From the NCBI RefSeq assembly GCF_918698095.1, contig NZ_CAKKLY010000002.1, positions 248,001-312,000 on the forward strand: DNA of 64,000 bases, written 5' to 3'. Below the pieces are notes generated by a model. The model was not told where the DNA came from, did no database searches, and saw only the letters and a program-made list of their open reading frames with translations. The position numbers and the translations under genes were made by a program. Shown here piece by piece: positions 37,223 through 46,263 of this stretch (positions within the stretch are counted from its first letter, which is position 1; each line of letters begins with the position of its first letter). The DNA comes from Arthrobacter sp. Bi83. Lineage in GTDB: Bacteria; Actinomycetota; Actinomycetes; Actinomycetales; Micrococcaceae.

Positions 37223-37951
37223 GTGAACACGCCGATTTACGAACAGGCCATGGGCGCCGGCTTCGCCAGGTTGCAGCCGGAGCTGCAGGACTACTTTTCG
37301 CTGGCGCCCGGTTCAGGCCGCTATGGCGTGGGTGAAGGCATCTTCGATGTCGTGGGCTGCCGGCAACGCTGGCTGAGCCCACTGCTGCGGATCACATCCG
37401 GGGAGCAGGCATTTTTTCCCGAATACGGCGAGCGCGTGCCATTCCGGATAGAAAACCACGCGCACCTCGACCCGTTCGGCCGGTCCAGCCTGACAGCCCG
37501 GCGGCAGATATTCCTCCCCGGCCGCACCAGGATCTTCCAGGACACGACAAGCGTGCGCTCCCCGACCGCCCGCGGGGCGGAGGGACGGCCGCAGCTCGTG
37601 GATTATGTGGGCAGATATCGCCGGCTGGTCACCGACCTGAACCTCAGCGCCACGCCCGAGGGCAGGCTCCGGGGTATCTCCGATGCGTCCCGGCTGTTCC
37701 TGGGGCCGCTGCGCCTGCCGCTGCCGGCGTCGCTGGACGCAAAAGCCTATGCCGAGCAATGGTGGGACGCTTCGGCGGGCCACTATGGCCGCCACCGGAT
37801 CCAGGTGAAGGTCATCCAGCCCCAGATCGGCCTCGTCCTGGTCTACGCCGGAAGCTTCGACTACAGGCTCGAGTCCTATCCGGACGGCACTTCAGCGCCT
37901 GGATTCCTTCCACCGTACGCCGCGCCGGACCGGTGGGAGCAGCGGAGCTGA
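37223..37951 (+). CDS. DUF4166 domain protein
   Basis: 242 residues from GTG 37223, preceded by AGGAGG at 5-nt spacing; in-frame sequence back to 36281 is antisense to mtrA and was rejected. The protein starts YEQAMGAGFARLQPELQDYFSLAPGSGRYGVGEGIFDVVGCRQRWLSPLLRI and contains PFRIENHAHLDPFGRSSLTARRQIFLPGRTRIFQDTT. I place it in DUF4166, known alone or fused to epimerases; no biochemical role is established to my knowledge. Soluble, no signal peptide. Divergent from mtrA. Confidence 0.75.
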   Translation: MNTPIYEQAMGAGFARLQPELQDYFSLAPGSGRYGVGEGIFDVVGCRQRWLSPLLRITSGEQAFFPEYGERVPFRIENHAHLDPFGRSSLTARRQIFLPGRTRIFQDTTSVRSPTARGAEGRPQLVDYVGRYRRLVTDLNLSATPEGRLRGISDASRLFLGPLRLPLPASLDAKAYAEQWWDASAGHYGRHRIQVKVIQPQIGLVLVYAGSFDYRLESYPDGTSAPGFLPPYAAPDRWEQRS

Positions 37952-38014
37952 CCGCCCGAGAAACCCTGCCGCGTTGCAGGTTCTGCCCGGTCCGGGTTTC
38001 TTGCCGGTCCGCGG

Positions 38015-38071
38015 TCAGTCCGGTTGCGGGTCAGTCCGGTGACGGGTTCAGCCCGGTTGCGGGTTCAGCCC
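38015..38071 (+). repeat. 16-17 bp tandem repeat between the DUF4166 and MetE-like genes
   Basis: Units TCAGTCCGGTTGCGGG (38015-38030), TCAGTCCGGTGACGGG (38031-38046), TTCAGCCCGGTTGCGGG (38047-38063) and a partial TTCAGCCC (to 38071). The array covers the convergent 3' gap and the last codons of the MetE-like gene. Confidence 0.8.
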
Positions 38072-39108
38072 AATGCGAGCTGGTTCAGGGCATCGGCCGC
38101 GTGCGTCAGCCGGGTGAGCACCGCTGAAGCACCCGACGGCGCGTACCCCTCAAGTCCCGCGGAAGGGGTGATCCGGAGCGTGCCCAACGACGCCGCCGGC
38201 AGCCCAAGTTGCCGCCAAGGTCGCCACACCGCGTCTGCGACCTCCGCGGCCCTCGGCAATTCAGAGGCAGGGTTCTCCACTGCCAGGGCACCGGCCCAGA
38301 GCCGCTTGCCGGCTTCGACGGCCTCGGCCAGCTGTTCCCACTGGCGTGACGTCAGTGCCTTGAGCGGAACGGCTATCCCGTCGGCACCGGCGGCGAGAAT
38401 CTGTTCAAACGGCGCCTCGATTTCCGGTACGGCAATGACAGTCTCGGCGGCGCCGGCGGCCCGGAGGGCATCCACCACTACCCGCCAAAGATCCGCCACC
38501 TCCTGGCCGGCGACGGAGCGCAGCGTCCGGTAACCACTGGACGTCGGAATGGTGCCGGCCAGTACCGACGCGATATCCGGTTCGTCCAGCTGAACTACGA
38601 GCCGTGCGCCCGGAACAGCGCTGGCCACGCGTCCAAGGTGCTCCCCCACGCCGGCAGCAAGGGAGGCTGCGATGTCGCGCCGTGCGCCATAGTCAATCAG
38701 GGCCCGCTCACCGTTGTGGAGGTGCAGTCCGGCGGCCAGGCTCAATGGGCCCACAAGCTGAACCTTGAATTCAGCCGCCGGGGTGTCCTCTGCCCCTGCA
38801 ACATCCGCCTGCACGTTGATGTCCGTGGAGAGCGCCGACCTCGCCCTGGTGAGATCGCGACCGGGCCGGTCGACAATGCGCCAGCCGTAGGGCTGGACGT
38901 CCACCGCCATCTCCACGAGCAGGGACGCCGTGCGCCCTATGGCGTCGGCGCCGACGCCACGGTCCGGCAGTTCGGCGAGGAACGGAAGATGCGGGCTGCC
39001 CAGTTCGCCGCGGATGATGCGGGCGGCCTCAACCGGATCATGCCCCGGCCATGGGCCCAGCGCGGTGGCAGTCACCTGGAGCTGCTGCGCCTCTTCTGCT
39101 GCAGGCAC
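38065..39108 (-). CDS. MetE C-terminal-domain-like protein (Rv3015c-type)
   Basis: 347 residues from GTG 39106-39108. A single TIM-barrel domain like the C-terminal half of cobalamin-independent methionine synthase: VTATALGPWPGHDPVEAARIIRGELGSPHLPFLAELPDRG, FKVQLVGPLSLAAGLHL and VVQLDEPDIASVLAG (compare QIDEPA in MetE). I do not see the clear His-x-Cys zinc site of true MetE, and length is about half of it, so methionine synthesis is not assured. It is 3 bp behind the chorismate mutase gene and probably cotranscribed. Confidence 0.8.
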   Translation of the reverse strand: MPAAEEAQQLQVTATALGPWPGHDPVEAARIIRGELGSPHLPFLAELPDRGVGADAIGRTASLLVEMAVDVQPYGWRIVDRPGRDLTRARSALSTDINVQADVAGAEDTPAAEFKVQLVGPLSLAAGLHLHNGERALIDYGARRDIAASLAAGVGEHLGRVASAVPGARLVVQLDEPDIASVLAGTIPTSSGYRTLRSVAGQEVADLWRVVVDALRAAGAAETVIAVPEIEAPFEQILAAGADGIAVPLKALTSRQWEQLAEAVEAGKRLWAGALAVENPASELPRAAEVADAVWRPWRQLGLPAASLGTLRITPSAGLEGYAPSGASAVLTRLTHAADALNQLALG

Positions 39109-39111
39109 GGC

Positions 39112-39567
39112 TTAGGCGTTGAGCGGTGTTGAGGGGCCGGAGACCGGGCCGGCCGGCCGGACGGCATCGGCCTGGCCGTTAGTACCCCGCGCGGCGGCAT
39201 TGAGATGGTCCTCGGCGATCGCCTCATGGTGGCGGATCACCTCGCCGATAATGAAGTTCAGGAATTTTTCCGCGAAGGCAGGGTCAAGCTGGGCATCTTC
39301 CGCGAGCCGTCTCAGCCGTGCAATCTGCGCCGTTTCCCGGCCGGGGTCGCCCGCGGGAAGCCGGTGGGCCGCCTTGAGGAAGCCCACTTTCTGCGTCGCC
39401 TTGAACCGTTCCGCCAGGAGGTAGACGAGGGTTGCATCGATGTTGTCGATGCTGGACCGGATCGACAACAGCTCCGCCATCACTTCGGGATCCACGTGCC
39501 CGGCCAGCGAGCTCGCGGCGGGGTCGTAGGACTCAGTGTCAGGCAGATCATGGTTTAGCTCGGTCAT
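39112..39567 (-). CDS. aroQ: Chorismate mutase (AroQ class)
   Basis: 151 residues. Converts chorismate to prephenate for phenylalanine and tyrosine synthesis. The AroQ helical fold is visible in LLSIRSSIDNIDATLVYLLAERFKATQKVGFLKAAHRLPAGDPGRETAQIARLRRLA, with the Arg/Lys/Glu residues at expected places. The N-terminal 28 residues are acidic and probably disordered. No signal peptide, so it is the cytosolic form; actinobacterial versions of this size often need DAHP synthase for full activity. It is followed closely by the MetE-like gene. Confidence 0.92.
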   Translation of the reverse strand: MTELNHDLPDTESYDPAASSLAGHVDPEVMAELLSIRSSIDNIDATLVYLLAERFKATQKVGFLKAAHRLPAGDPGRETAQIARLRRLAEDAQLDPAFAEKFLNFIIGEVIRHHEAIAEDHLNAAARGTNGQADAVRPAGPVSGPSTPLNA

Positions 39568-39679
39568 GGTTCCAGTCTATGGGCAGAGCCGGGAACTCCG
39601 CCGGTGTTAAGCGCCCGCACCGGCCTCCGCCGGACGGAGAATGTAAGTGTTCCGCAACACACCGACGATGGAGGTTGGC

Positions 39680-40339
39680 ATGAAGATCGCAGTTCTTGGC
39701 ACGGGCATTGTGGGCAGAACCCTGGCAGGCAGACTGGTGGAGGTTGGGCACAGCGTCACGCTCGGTTCTCGGTCGGCCACGAACGAGGCAGCAGTGGAGT
39801 GGGCTGCCGGTGCCGGCCCGCTCGCGAAGGCCGCCACGTTCTTCGATGCAGCCGCGGATGGTGAGGTAGTTATCAACGCCACACCAGGCGCTGTGTCACT
39901 CGAAGTGCTCGCGGCCGCGAGCACCATGAACCTGGGCGGCAAGGTGCTGATCGACGTGGCCAATCCGCTGGACCATTCGGCGGGTTTCCCGCCGTCGCTC
40001 TCCATATCGAATACGGACAGCCTCGCGGAAACCATCCAAAGGGCGTTCCCGACGGCCAGGGTGGTCAAGGCCCTCAACACCATGCGCGCCGACGTCATGG
40101 TGGCCCCGGAGCGGCTGGCCGGCGGCGACCACGACGCCTTTCTGGCCGGCGACGACCCTGAAGCCAAGGAAGTGGTGGCGCGGCTGCTCGCGGAATTCGG
40201 TTGGCGGGCGGAACACATCAAGGATCTGGGACCCCTGGACGCCGCCCGCGGGATGGAAATGTGGCTGCCGCTGTGGCTCCGGATTTTTCTGACGCAGGGC
40301 AACAACAATGCGTTCAACATCAAGGTGGTCACCGGCTAA
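39680..40339 (+). CDS. NADP/F420-dependent oxidoreductase-like (NADPH-binding Rossmann protein)
   Basis: 219 residues from ATG 39680 with GGAGG 5 nt upstream. KIAVLGTGIVGRTLAGRLVEVGHSVTLGSRS is a dinucleotide-binding start of the F420:NADP oxidoreductase (NADP_oxido_coenz_F420) family, with the SR pair after beta-2 favouring NADP. INATPGAVSLEVL, VLIDVANPLDHSAGFPP and VVKALNTMRADVMVAPERLAGGDHDAFLAGDD are further family segments. Likely reaction: hydride transfer involving NADP; whether F420 or another substrate is used is not determined. It stands alone on the plus strand and shares a terminator hairpin with the peptide-transporter operon. Confidence 0.82.
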   Translation: MKIAVLGTGIVGRTLAGRLVEVGHSVTLGSRSATNEAAVEWAAGAGPLAKAATFFDAAADGEVVINATPGAVSLEVLAAASTMNLGGKVLIDVANPLDHSAGFPPSLSISNTDSLAETIQRAFPTARVVKALNTMRADVMVAPERLAGGDHDAFLAGDDPEAKEVVARLLAEFGWRAEHIKDLGPLDAARGMEMWLPLWLRIFLTQGNNNAFNIKVVTG

Positions 40340-40365
40340 GGCACAAGGATGACCCCAGCAAGACA

Positions 40366-40404
40366 AAGCGTGCCCGCCCTCCGCTGTGGAGAGTGGGCAC
40401 GCTT
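40366..40404. terminator. Bidirectional hairpin terminator
   Basis: AAGCGTGCCC (40366-40375) pairs perfectly with GGGCACGCTT (40395-40404), and an inner CTCC/GGAG can extend the stem. It lies between the plus-strand oxidoreductase and the minus-strand ABC ATPase, 20-30 bp from each stop. Confidence 0.8.
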
Positions 40405-40424
40405 GCCAGTCCCTGACCGCCGGG

Positions 40425-42134
40425 CTAGATGCCCAGGAGGGTGCGGTGGTCTTCCCGCCGCTTCGCCTGCTCGGCAGGATCAGGCACGGGCAGCGAGGCG
40501 ATGAGCCGCTTCGTGTAGTCGTGCCGCGGCGCACCCATGACGTCGTGGCCGATCCCCTGCTCAACCAGTTTGCCCTTGTACAGCACACCTACCCAGTGCG
40601 AGAGCATGTCCACCACTGCGAGGTCGTGGCTGATGAACAGTGCAGCGAACCCGAACTCCAGCTGGATTTCCTTGAACAGCTCCAGGACCTTCGCCTGCAC
40701 CGAAACGTCCAGCGCAGACGTCGGCTCGTCAGCGATCAGCAGCTTCGGGTTGAGGATCAGGGCCCTGGCCAGCGATGCCCGCTGGCGCTGCCCGCCGGAC
40801 AGCTCGTGCGGAAAGCGGTCAGCGTACGACGCCGGCAGCTGGACTGATTCGAGCAGCTCGCCAACGCGCTTGCGTGCCTGGGCCGGGGTTGGGTTTGTGT
40901 GGATGATGAGCGGTTCCGCCACGCAATCCCCGATGGTCAGTTGCGGATTGAACGATGCGGCCGGGTCCTGGAAGACGAACCCGATTTCCTTGCGCAGCGG
41001 CTTGAACGTCCGCTCCTTGAGGTTGAGCATCTCGTAGCCCAGCACGTTCAGGCTTCCGCCGGTGGTCCGGTTGAGGCCTGCGATGGCACGGCCGATGGTG
41101 GTCTTCCCCGAGCCGGATTCGCCCACAAGGCCAAAGACCTCCCCCTCGGAGACTGTGAAACTGACACCGTCCACAGCCTTGAAGGCAGGCGTACCCAGCC
41201 GGCCGGGGTACTCGATGGTCAGGTCCTTGGCCTCGACCAGGACCTTCCCGCCCTGGTGCGCCCGCTCAGTCATCCCTTCCGAAGCCGAGTTCCGGCCAAG
41301 GTGCGGGACGGCTGCCAGCAGCTTCTTCGTGTAGTCCTGCCGGGGTTCGGCGAACAGCGTCTTCGCCGGGGCTTCTTCGACGACGTCGCCCTGGTACATC
41401 ACCACGACGCGGTCGGCGAGATCGGCGACGACCCCCATATTGTGCGTAATCAGCACGATGGCCGTTCCGTATTTGTCCCGAAGATCCCGCAGAAGCTCGA
41501 GGATTTCCGCCTGGACCGTGACGTCCAATGCAGTGGTGGGCTCATCCGCCACGATCAGTCCGGGATTCAGGGCCAGCGCTGCGGCAATGACCACGCGCTG
41601 CTTCTGCCCGCCGGAAAACTGGTGCGGGTAGTAGTTGACGCGGTTCTCCGGATCGGGGATCCCCACCTTCCGGAGGGCGTCGATGGCCCTGGTCTTGGCT
41701 TCCTTGGCGGATACCCGCTGCCCGCCGCCCGCGTGGGCACGGATGCCCTCTGCGATTTGCCAGCCCACGGTGAAGACGGGATTCAGGGCCGTGGACGGCT
41801 CCTGGAAGACCATCGCCACGTCACGTCCACGGATCTGCCTGAGTTTGGCCGCGCTGACGCTGATGACGTTGTTGCCGTTGATCAGCACCGCCCCGCCGCT
41901 CGTGGCCGTTTCCGGAAGCAGGCCGAGGATGGTCTTGGCGGTGACGGTTTTGCCGGAGCCGGATTCGCCCACGATGGCGAGGACCTCGCCGGCCTTCACC
42001 TCGAGGCTGACGTCCTTGACGGCGTATACGTCGCCGCCGTCGGTAGCGAAAGTGACCTTGAGATTCTCGATCTCAAGAACAGGGCTGCCGCTGGCCTCGT
42101 GCCGGTCGGACACTGAACCTATGTCGATGCTCAA
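40425..42134 (-). CDS. Dual-domain peptide ABC transporter ATPase (DppD-DppF fusion)
   Basis: 569 residues from TTG 42132-42134, which begins 3 nt after the permease stop and has AGAGGTGAG upstream; the ORF extension to 42320 lies inside the permease gene. Two complete ABC domains: Walker A VGESGSGKTVTAKT with signature HQFSGGQKQRV and Walker B LIVADEPTTALD; then VGESGSGKTTIGRA, LSGGQRQRASLARAL and LLIADEPTSALD. It powers import of oligopeptides or similar substrates with the two permeases and the lipoprotein upstream. Last gene of the operon. Confidence 0.95.
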   Translation of the reverse strand: MSIDIGSVSDRHEASGSPVLEIENLKVTFATDGGDVYAVKDVSLEVKAGEVLAIVGESGSGKTVTAKTILGLLPETATSGGAVLINGNNVISVSAAKLRQIRGRDVAMVFQEPSTALNPVFTVGWQIAEGIRAHAGGGQRVSAKEAKTRAIDALRKVGIPDPENRVNYYPHQFSGGQKQRVVIAAALALNPGLIVADEPTTALDVTVQAEILELLRDLRDKYGTAIVLITHNMGVVADLADRVVVMYQGDVVEEAPAKTLFAEPRQDYTKKLLAAVPHLGRNSASEGMTERAHQGGKVLVEAKDLTIEYPGRLGTPAFKAVDGVSFTVSEGEVFGLVGESGSGKTTIGRAIAGLNRTTGGSLNVLGYEMLNLKERTFKPLRKEIGFVFQDPAASFNPQLTIGDCVAEPLIIHTNPTPAQARKRVGELLESVQLPASYADRFPHELSGGQRQRASLARALILNPKLLIADEPTSALDVSVQAKVLELFKEIQLEFGFAALFISHDLAVVDMLSHWVGVLYKGKLVEQGIGHDVMGAPRHDYTKRLIASLPVPDPAEQAKRREDHRTLLGI

Positions 42135-42136
42135 AG

Positions 42137-43156
42137 TTATCTCACCTCTGCTTGCAGGGCCGCCTGGGCTACCGCTGTGGGGTCCGGTCCGCTGCCTTTG
42201 CCGCCGGCACTCTTGCGTCCGCGAAGGCGTGGATCGTTCAGGTCGTTGATGCTCTCCCCCACCAGCGTGAGGCCAAGCACTGTCCACACAATTGCCAGAC
42301 CGGGAAACACTCCCGTCCACCAGATGCCGGAAGTTGTGTCAGCAAGCGCCTTGTTGAGGTCGAAGCCCCATTCCGCGGCCGAGCTGGGCTCGATGCCGAA
42401 CCCCAGGAAGCCAAGACCCGCCAGAGTCAGGATCGCCTCGGAGGCATTCAGGGTGAAGATCAGCGGCAGCGTCCTGGTGGCGTTGCGATAGATGTGTCGG
42501 CTCATGATGCGGACATTCGAAGCGCCCACCACTTTGGCCGATTCGACGAACGGTTCAGCCTTGAGGCGTATCGTCTCCGCCCTGATGACCCGGAAGTACT
42601 GCGGAATGAACACCACGGTGATTGAGATGGCCGCCGCCAGGACGCCCCCGAACAGGTTCGACTCGCCGCCGCTGATGACAATCGCCATGACAATGGCCAC
42701 CAGGAGGGAGGGGAACGCGTAAATGGCGTCCGCGACGACCACAAGAATGCGGTCCAGCCAGCCGCCGAGGTAACCGCTCACCAGGCCCAGGATGACGCCG
42801 GCGAAGATGGACAGCACCACGGCCACGACGATCACGAAGATGGCAGTCTGCGAACCCCAAATGACGCGGGAGAACACGTCGTATCCGCCCACAGTCGTTC
42901 CCCACAGATGCTTGCCACCCGGCGGGTCCTGCGTGGGAAAGCTGCCGTCGTTGTCGGAGAGCTGGGCAAAGCCGTAGGGTGCCACGAGCGGCGCAAAGAT
43001 CGCCGTGAGGAGGAACAGCCCGGTCAGGACGAGGCCGATGACGAGCATCGTGCGCTGCAGCCCCACGCTCTTGTTGAAGTGCGAAATGACAGGGAGCCTC
43101 TTGAACAGGGGCACCCTGCGGTGGACGGTGGACGACACCGGAGTAGGTGTGCTCAT
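42137..43156 (-). CDS. Peptide ABC transporter permease (DppC-like)
   Basis: 339 residues. Basic N-terminus, a first membrane helix (MLVIGLVLTGLFLLTAIFAPLVAPYG), a periplasm-type loop ending GTTVGGYDVFSRVIWGSQTA, and a transmembrane core with the EAA loop ESAKVVGASNVRIMSRHIYRN. Typical DppC/OppC order. One base separates it from the DppB-like gene upstream. Confidence 0.94.
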   Translation of the reverse strand: MSTPTPVSSTVHRRVPLFKRLPVISHFNKSVGLQRTMLVIGLVLTGLFLLTAIFAPLVAPYGFAQLSDNDGSFPTQDPPGGKHLWGTTVGGYDVFSRVIWGSQTAIFVIVVAVVLSIFAGVILGLVSGYLGGWLDRILVVVADAIYAFPSLLVAIVMAIVISGGESNLFGGVLAAAISITVVFIPQYFRVIRAETIRLKAEPFVESAKVVGASNVRIMSRHIYRNATRTLPLIFTLNASEAILTLAGLGFLGFGIEPSSAAEWGFDLNKALADTTSGIWWTGVFPGLAIVWTVLGLTLVGESINDLNDPRLRGRKSAGGKGSGPDPTAVAQAALQAEVR

Positions 43157-43157
43157 G

Positions 43158-44249
43158 TCAGTACCTCACCCTGGGATCGATCAGCGCGGCCACGATGTCC
43201 ACGATGAAGTTGGTGACGGCCACGATGACGGCCAGCAACACCACGATGCCCTGCACCGCCACGAAGTCGCGGGCGGTCAGGTAATTGGCCAATTGGAAGC
43301 CCAGGCCTTTCCACTCGAAGGTTTTTTCCGTGAGGACTGCCCCGCCAAGCATCACGGCGATCTGAAGGCCCATCACGGTGATGATCGGGATCAGCGCCGG
43401 CTTATAGGCGTGCTTGGTGACCAGCCTGAATTCGCTGACTCCGCGGGAACGCCCCGCCTCGATGTAGTCCTTGCCGAGAGTACCGATCACGTTCGTACGG
43501 ACCAGCCGGAGGAAGATCCCGGCCGTCAGGAGCCCCAGGGCGAGCGCTGGCAGCACGGCGTGCGCCAGCACGTCTCCCAGTGCGGCCATGTTCCCGCTTC
43601 GGACCGCATCAAGCCAATAGATCCCGGTAGGCGCCTGGAGCGCTGTGAGCGATAGTTCGCTGGATGTCTTGGCACGCCCTGCAACAGGGAACCAGCCGAG
43701 CCAGACCGAGAAAGTGAGCTTGAAGAGAAGTCCCGAAAAGAAGACCGGTGTGGCGTAGCAGAGGATCGCGAACACACGCAGCACGGCGTCGGGCATGTGG
43801 TCGCGGCGGTGCGCTGCAATCATGCCGAAAGGTATGCCGACCAGGAGCGCCACAATCAGGGCGTTGATCGTCAGTTCAAGCGTGGCCGAACCGTAGGTGG
43901 CGAGCATCTCCGTCACCTTGCGGTTGTCGGAGAGTGTGGTGCCGAAATTGCCGGTGATGAGCTGGGCGAGGTACTCGAAGTACTGCACCAGTAGGGGGCG
44001 GTCGTAGCCCGCGGCATGGATCCGCTCCTGCAGCTGTTCCGGTGGAAGCCGGCCGCCCATGGCTGCCGTAATGGGATCGCCGGTGATCCGCATCAGGAAA
44101 AACACCATGGTGACCAGGATGAAAATAGTTGGAAAGATCAGCAGGAACCTGATCATGATGTACTGGCCAAGTCCCCCGCCGGCCGATTTTTTCTTTGACG
44201 GCAGTAGGCCGTCGGCGTCGCTTGGCGGCGCCTCAATCAGAGTAGTCAT
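43158..44249 (-). CDS. Peptide ABC transporter permease (DppB-like)
   Basis: 363 residues. First helix IMIRFLLIFPTIFILVTMVFFLMRITGDP, then the DppB-type loop with LVQYFEYLAQLITGNFGTTLSDNRKV and an inner-membrane core with the EAA motif DYIEAGRSRGVSEFRLVTKHAYKPALIPIITVMG. It pairs with the DppC-like permease to form the channel. The 128-bp gap to the binding-protein gene holds a terminator-like hairpin. Confidence 0.94.
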   Translation of the reverse strand: MTTLIEAPPSDADGLLPSKKKSAGGGLGQYIMIRFLLIFPTIFILVTMVFFLMRITGDPITAAMGGRLPPEQLQERIHAAGYDRPLLVQYFEYLAQLITGNFGTTLSDNRKVTEMLATYGSATLELTINALIVALLVGIPFGMIAAHRRDHMPDAVLRVFAILCYATPVFFSGLLFKLTFSVWLGWFPVAGRAKTSSELSLTALQAPTGIYWLDAVRSGNMAALGDVLAHAVLPALALGLLTAGIFLRLVRTNVIGTLGKDYIEAGRSRGVSEFRLVTKHAYKPALIPIITVMGLQIAVMLGGAVLTEKTFEWKGLGFQLANYLTARDFVAVQGIVVLLAVIVAVTNFIVDIVAALIDPRVRY

Positions 44250-44311
44250 TCTTACCTAAAGTTGACGTTTCCGGGGCACCGTGGCGCCCCGGATCTACTG
44301 TGCATCCAGCA

Positions 44312-44343
44312 GAAAAGGCGGGACGCCGGCTGGGCGTCCCGCC
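44312..44343 (-). terminator. Attenuating hairpin after the binding-protein gene
   Basis: GGCGGGACGCC (44317-44327) pairs with GGCGTCCCGCC (44333-44343), and on the minus strand the stem is followed by TTTTCT. It stands between the substrate-binding-protein stop and the first permease start, so most transcripts should end here and give excess binding protein over permeases. Confidence 0.85.
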
Positions 44344-44377
44344 TCCTAAGCTGGACAGGACCTGATGGGGTCAGGTC

Positions 44378-46012
44378 CTACTTGGAGATCACGCCGAGAC
44401 GCGTCTTGAACGACGGGTCAAGGGTTTGTTCCACGCCCTTGACATCCGCGCCGGCCACCATGAGCTGAGCGCCCTGCAGCAACGGCAACGTCGAAAGGTC
44501 CTTGGCGACGGCGGTCTGCGCGTCACCCAGAAGCTTTTCGCGCTCGGCTTTGTCAGCCGTGACCAGTTCCTTCTTGACGAGGTCGGTGACAGCCGGGTTC
44601 TCGTAGTGGTTCTTCAGGAAGTTGCCGGGGATAAAGAACGGCGTGAGGTAGTTGTCGGCGTCGGAATAGTCCGGGAACCAGCCAAGCTGGTAGACCGGGT
44701 AGGCATCCGCGGTGCGTGCCTTGGAGTAGGTGACCCACTCGGTTGACTGCAGGTCCACCTTGAACAGGCCGGACTTCTCCAGCTGTTCCTTGACCATGGC
44801 GTACTCGTCGCCGGAAGACTTACCGTAGTGGTCCGGGTTGTACTGCAGTTTGATGTTGACGGTGCCGGAAATACCGGCGTCGGCGAAGGCCTTCTTGGCC
44901 TTTTCAACATCCGGCTTGCCGTTGCCGTCACCGTACATTTCCTTGAGAGGCTGGGCTGCACCCGGCAGTCCATCCGGGACGACAGAGTACGCCGGCAGGT
45001 AAGTGCCCTTGTAGACCTGGGTGGCGATGGCGTCGCGGTCGACAATGTCGGCCATGGCCTGGCGTACTGCGAGCGCCTTCTTGGGATCCGCATCCGCGGA
45101 CTTTGCACCGAACGGCATGGTGTCAAAGTTGAACACGATGTAGCGCAGCTCGCCGCCCGGGCCCTTGTGGACCTTGACCTTGGAATCCTTTTCCAGGTCG
45201 GCGGCGTCGGTGGCTGTGAGGCTGCGGCCGGCGACGTCGATGTTGCCCTGCTGCACATCCAGCTTCAGGTTGTTGGAGTCAGCGTAGTACTTGATGTTGG
45301 CGCCGTCATTGGCGGGTTTGCCGAGCAGGCCGTTGTAGTCCGGGTTGGCCTTGAGGCTGACAAGCTCATTCTTCTTGTAGCTCTCGATCGTGTACTGGCC
45401 GGCGAAGGGTTTGCCCTTGACGATGTCGTCGTCGCCCATGACTTTGTCTGCCGGAAAGACTTCCTCATCGATGATGGGGCCGGTGTTGGTACCGAGGACG
45501 CTCGGGAAGACCTGGTCGTTCGCCGCCTTAAGCGTGAAGACGACCGTGGAATCATCCTTGGCTGCCACCGATTTCAGATTCGAGAGCAGCGAAGCCGGCC
45601 CGTTGGGGTCCGCAATCTTGACAACGCGGTCGATGGAGAACTTGACGTCCGAAGAGGTTAGCGCGTGGCCGTTGGCAAACTTGAGGCCCGGCTTAAGCTT
45701 CACGGTGTATTCCGTGGGGCTCGTGAAGGAGGCGGACTCCGCGATGTCGGGGCTGGCCTCCGCTGATCCGGGCTTGGAGTTCATGAGGAACGGATAGATC
45801 TGGTTCATGACCATGAAGGAGCCGGCGTCATAGGAACCCGCAGGATCGAGAGTAACCACCTTGTCCGTGGTGCCGTACGTGATGGTGCCACCGCCAGCAC
45901 TGCCGGTGGATGTTCCGCCGCCGCCGGAGGGGCCCGTGCAGGCAGTCAGTGCGAAAGCGGAAATGCCTGCGAACGCGATAGCGCCCTGCAAGGCTTTTTT
46001 GTTCATTGCCAT
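44378..46012 (-). CDS. Peptide ABC transporter substrate-binding lipoprotein (DppA-like, family 5)
   Basis: 544 residues from ATG 46010-46012. Lipoprotein signal with LTAC placing the lipidated cysteine at residue 25, then a Gly/Ser linker. Family 5 features: TLDPAGSYDAGSFMVMNQIYPFLM, YTVKLKPGLKFANGHALTSSDVKFSIDRV and LAVRQAMADIVDRDAIA. It captures the substrate outside the membrane. The operon runs binding protein, DppB, DppC, DppDF. Substrate could be peptides, nickel or other; peptides are most likely. Confidence 0.93.
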   Translation of the reverse strand: MAMNKKALQGAIAFAGISAFALTACTGPSGGGGTSTGSAGGGTITYGTTDKVVTLDPAGSYDAGSFMVMNQIYPFLMNSKPGSAEASPDIAESASFTSPTEYTVKLKPGLKFANGHALTSSDVKFSIDRVVKIADPNGPASLLSNLKSVAAKDDSTVVFTLKAANDQVFPSVLGTNTGPIIDEEVFPADKVMGDDDIVKGKPFAGQYTIESYKKNELVSLKANPDYNGLLGKPANDGANIKYYADSNNLKLDVQQGNIDVAGRSLTATDAADLEKDSKVKVHKGPGGELRYIVFNFDTMPFGAKSADADPKKALAVRQAMADIVDRDAIATQVYKGTYLPAYSVVPDGLPGAAQPLKEMYGDGNGKPDVEKAKKAFADAGISGTVNIKLQYNPDHYGKSSGDEYAMVKEQLEKSGLFKVDLQSTEWVTYSKARTADAYPVYQLGWFPDYSDADNYLTPFFIPGNFLKNHYENPAVTDLVKKELVTADKAEREKLLGDAQTAVAKDLSTLPLLQGAQLMVAGADVKGVEQTLDPSFKTRLGVISK

Positions 46013-46190
46013 CTGTGAACTTTCTGTTCGATGATTGCGCGCGCGGCCCGGCATGAATTGTGCGGGCGACACGCAGTCCTGATGCCTTGATTGAACCAGA
46101 CGGTTGCCCGGTGAAACGTTGCATCCTGTGAGATGAGACACAAAATTTACCATAATTGGGTGGGTCAGGGTTCCGGACCTACTCATGGGT

Positions 46191-46223
46191 ACGAAAAAAC
46201 GGCCGGCGGAAATCCGCCGGCCG
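46191..46223 (-). terminator. Rho-independent terminator of mnmA
   Basis: GGCCGGCGGA (46201-46210) pairs with TCCGCCGGCC (46213-46222), and on the minus strand it is followed by GTTTTTTCG. It lies 41 bp after the mnmA stop; the rest of the gap (46013-46190) should hold the promoter of the peptide-transporter operon and includes an A/T-rich stretch near 46140-46156. Confidence 0.92.
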
Positions 46224-46263
46224 CTACATGGTCCGGAGTTGAGAGATCAATCCAGAGGGCGCG

